From assembly GCA_023055355.1 (NCBI GenBank), contig JALJCS010000007.1, positions 2,336,001 to 2,400,000 of the forward strand: DNA of 64,000 nt, in the 5' to 3' direction. The position numbers and the translations under genes were made by a program. The notes beneath the pieces were generated by a model. That model had not been told where the DNA came from. It searched no databases and saw nothing but the letters and a program-made list of their open reading frames with translations. This document shows, piece by piece, positions 62,601 to 64,000 of the stretch (the stretch's first letter is position 1; every line of letters begins with the position of its first letter). The stretch is from Agelaius tricolor. Lineage: Eukaryota > Chordata > Aves > Passeriformes > Icteridae.

Positions 62601-64000
62601 CTGCAGAGGACAAAGAGGAGGACACGATCAAAGAGACAAACTCTTTGTTACCATCGCAGCCAGCACTTAATTCACCTGCTCCCTACAACCATCCCTCACT
62701 CAGGATGGCTGGTTTCATTCAGCCTCTTACACCTTTGGATCTTCCTTCTCCTATAATTACAATTTCTCAGCTCAGATTTTGCTCTTTGTCCTCAAAATTC
62801 CTCCTCAGAGTTAGAGAGGCAAATCCAGCAGAGCCTTCCACCCACACCCCAACAAACTGCACCCTGGTTCCAGAACCATCCACGTGAGACATTCCTGTGC
62901 TCCCTGGAAGCTCCTCAGCCCACTCAGAGAACAACTGATCCCAGCCTAAGATGGAGTTTTTATCTCCCAGTCTAAAACTCAGCTCAGAGACCTTTCTGCT
63001 TCCTGCAGTGAGCTCAGTGCCCTGTACAAAACCCCAGACTTTGCACTCAGCTGATAAGCCTCGTTTGGCTTGCTCAGGAAAGCCCAGAAGATTTGATTTT
63101 AACTTTGTAAGACTCCAGTTTGCCTAATCTATCTCACCACAGCATATCCTTTAGAAGCCTCAAGCCTCTCGCTGAGATTTCTCCAGCTGCAATTCCCAAA
63201 TTCTGAGTTGGCAGAATGCCTCCCTTGTTTAAATATGGCTCTTGGGGCCTTTTCTGCAGCCTGCAGGAACAGCCTTCCAGGGATGTAAAGAACTATATTG
63301 TATTACCTGTTTATTTTTTTCTCCTAATAATTTGGGTTTGTTTTTTTTTTTCTTCCCTCAGACATTTGGGATAAAACTCCCTGTCTGTCAATCAGGTTTG
63401 GACATGATGCAGCTCCATCTGCAAGGAGGTGCAGATGTCTTGATTTGTAAATTTGCTGTTAATAATTCATAATTTGTGTTAACTTTGAGAAGGATTCCTT
63501 CAGTGAAAAGGAGTTTGGGACTTTTAACAAGTCAGGGAATGAACACAAACAAGGCACAGGGATCCCAACACACCAGTCCTGTGGAAATGAGCTGAAATGG
63601 GTTATTGGAAAGAGACAAAGGAAAATGAACTGGAAAATGCAACGAGCTGTGCCAGCAAATCCCAACTCAGCCATCTGCACCCCAGTGTGAGGGAACAGAG
63701 ACCCCACTGAGGGGTCCCAGGCTCTTGGGGTCCATCAGGATCACTGCTCAGCAACCCAAAACGTGGGACACAGCAGCCACCCGGGGACGAGGAGCTCGGC
63801 TGAAGCCCCAGCACCTGGGGACGAACGCGGCAAGGGGGGAAAGGCAGCCAGGAAACTGGAAAGCCACAAGGAAAGCCACAGGGTGCTCGGGGCTCTGGGG
63901 GCACCTGGGCAGTGCCCACGGGAGCAGAGAGCGTTCAGCAGTGCTGCTGGGGCTGATGGATGTGCCAGTGGTGGATCCACGAGGAGCTGCACGTGCCTGA
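62601..64000. other. HLCS intron, unassigned
   Basis: About 1.4 kb with no recognised exon. The preceding HLCS exon (the KIGGVLV-type segment) was looked for on the - strand and not found, so it lies beyond the window. Confidence 0.5.

Noticed and set aside
62601..64000. A third HLCS exon on the minus strand
   Set aside because: No frame encodes the expected preceding catalytic segment next to usable splice sites.

Overview
The window looks like avian nuclear DNA, probably from a passerine. It carries two recognisable protein-coding genes in tail-to-tail arrangement. On the + strand are nine exons of the bHLH-PAS transcription factor SIM2, interpreted as exons 3 to 11 because the protein runs from the start of PAS-A to the stop codon. 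The bHLH-encoding exons lie before base 1. On the - strand are the last two coding exons of HLCS (holocarboxylase synthetase), whose earlier exons lie past base 64000. SIM2 next to a convergent HLCS is the gene order of human 21q22. Together with many CR1 LINE 3' ends and short ERV LTRs, this points to a bird. The passerine assignment rests on the look of the LTR families and is an inference.

SIM2 coding exons are at 1112-1201, 11241-11349, 25581-25666, 30030-30229, 34082-34188, 41445-41592, 43038-43206, 43972-44380 and 51676-52382. All junctions are GT-AG. The phases join into 2025 bp of continuous reading frame (674 residues plus stop). HLCS exons are at 62387-62600 and 59709-59877 (- strand), joined in phase. 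The 7.3 kb between the two stop codons holds both 3' UTRs, and candidate poly(A) signals face each other near 55.9-56.05 kb.

The rest is intron and is very rich in repeats. (1) Tandem arrays sit 0.3-0.6 kb downstream of exons 3, 4 and 5: a ~195-bp unit at 1.5-2.8 kb, a ~185-bp unit at 11.7-13.0 kb and a ~25-bp unit at 26.2-27.8 kb. (2) A ~590-bp almost pure pyrimidine tract made of five successive microsatellites lies at 7.94-8.53 kb. (3) Three families of solo LTRs, called A, B and C here, are present. Several A and B copies have clear 6-bp target-site duplications (TSDs), and there are nested insertions (B inside A, B inside CR1). (4) Direct duplications flank exon 3 and exon 4. Two pairs of near-identical C-family LTRs are present, one direct and one inverted. 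(5) Two perfect short-loop hairpins lie at 13.07 and 45.73 kb.

No complete retroviral gene, RNA gene or CRISPR array was found. No new enzymatic or defence system is visible. The notable material is the repeat architecture around SIM2 exons and a conserved potential for a short, intron-10 read-through SIM2 isoform.
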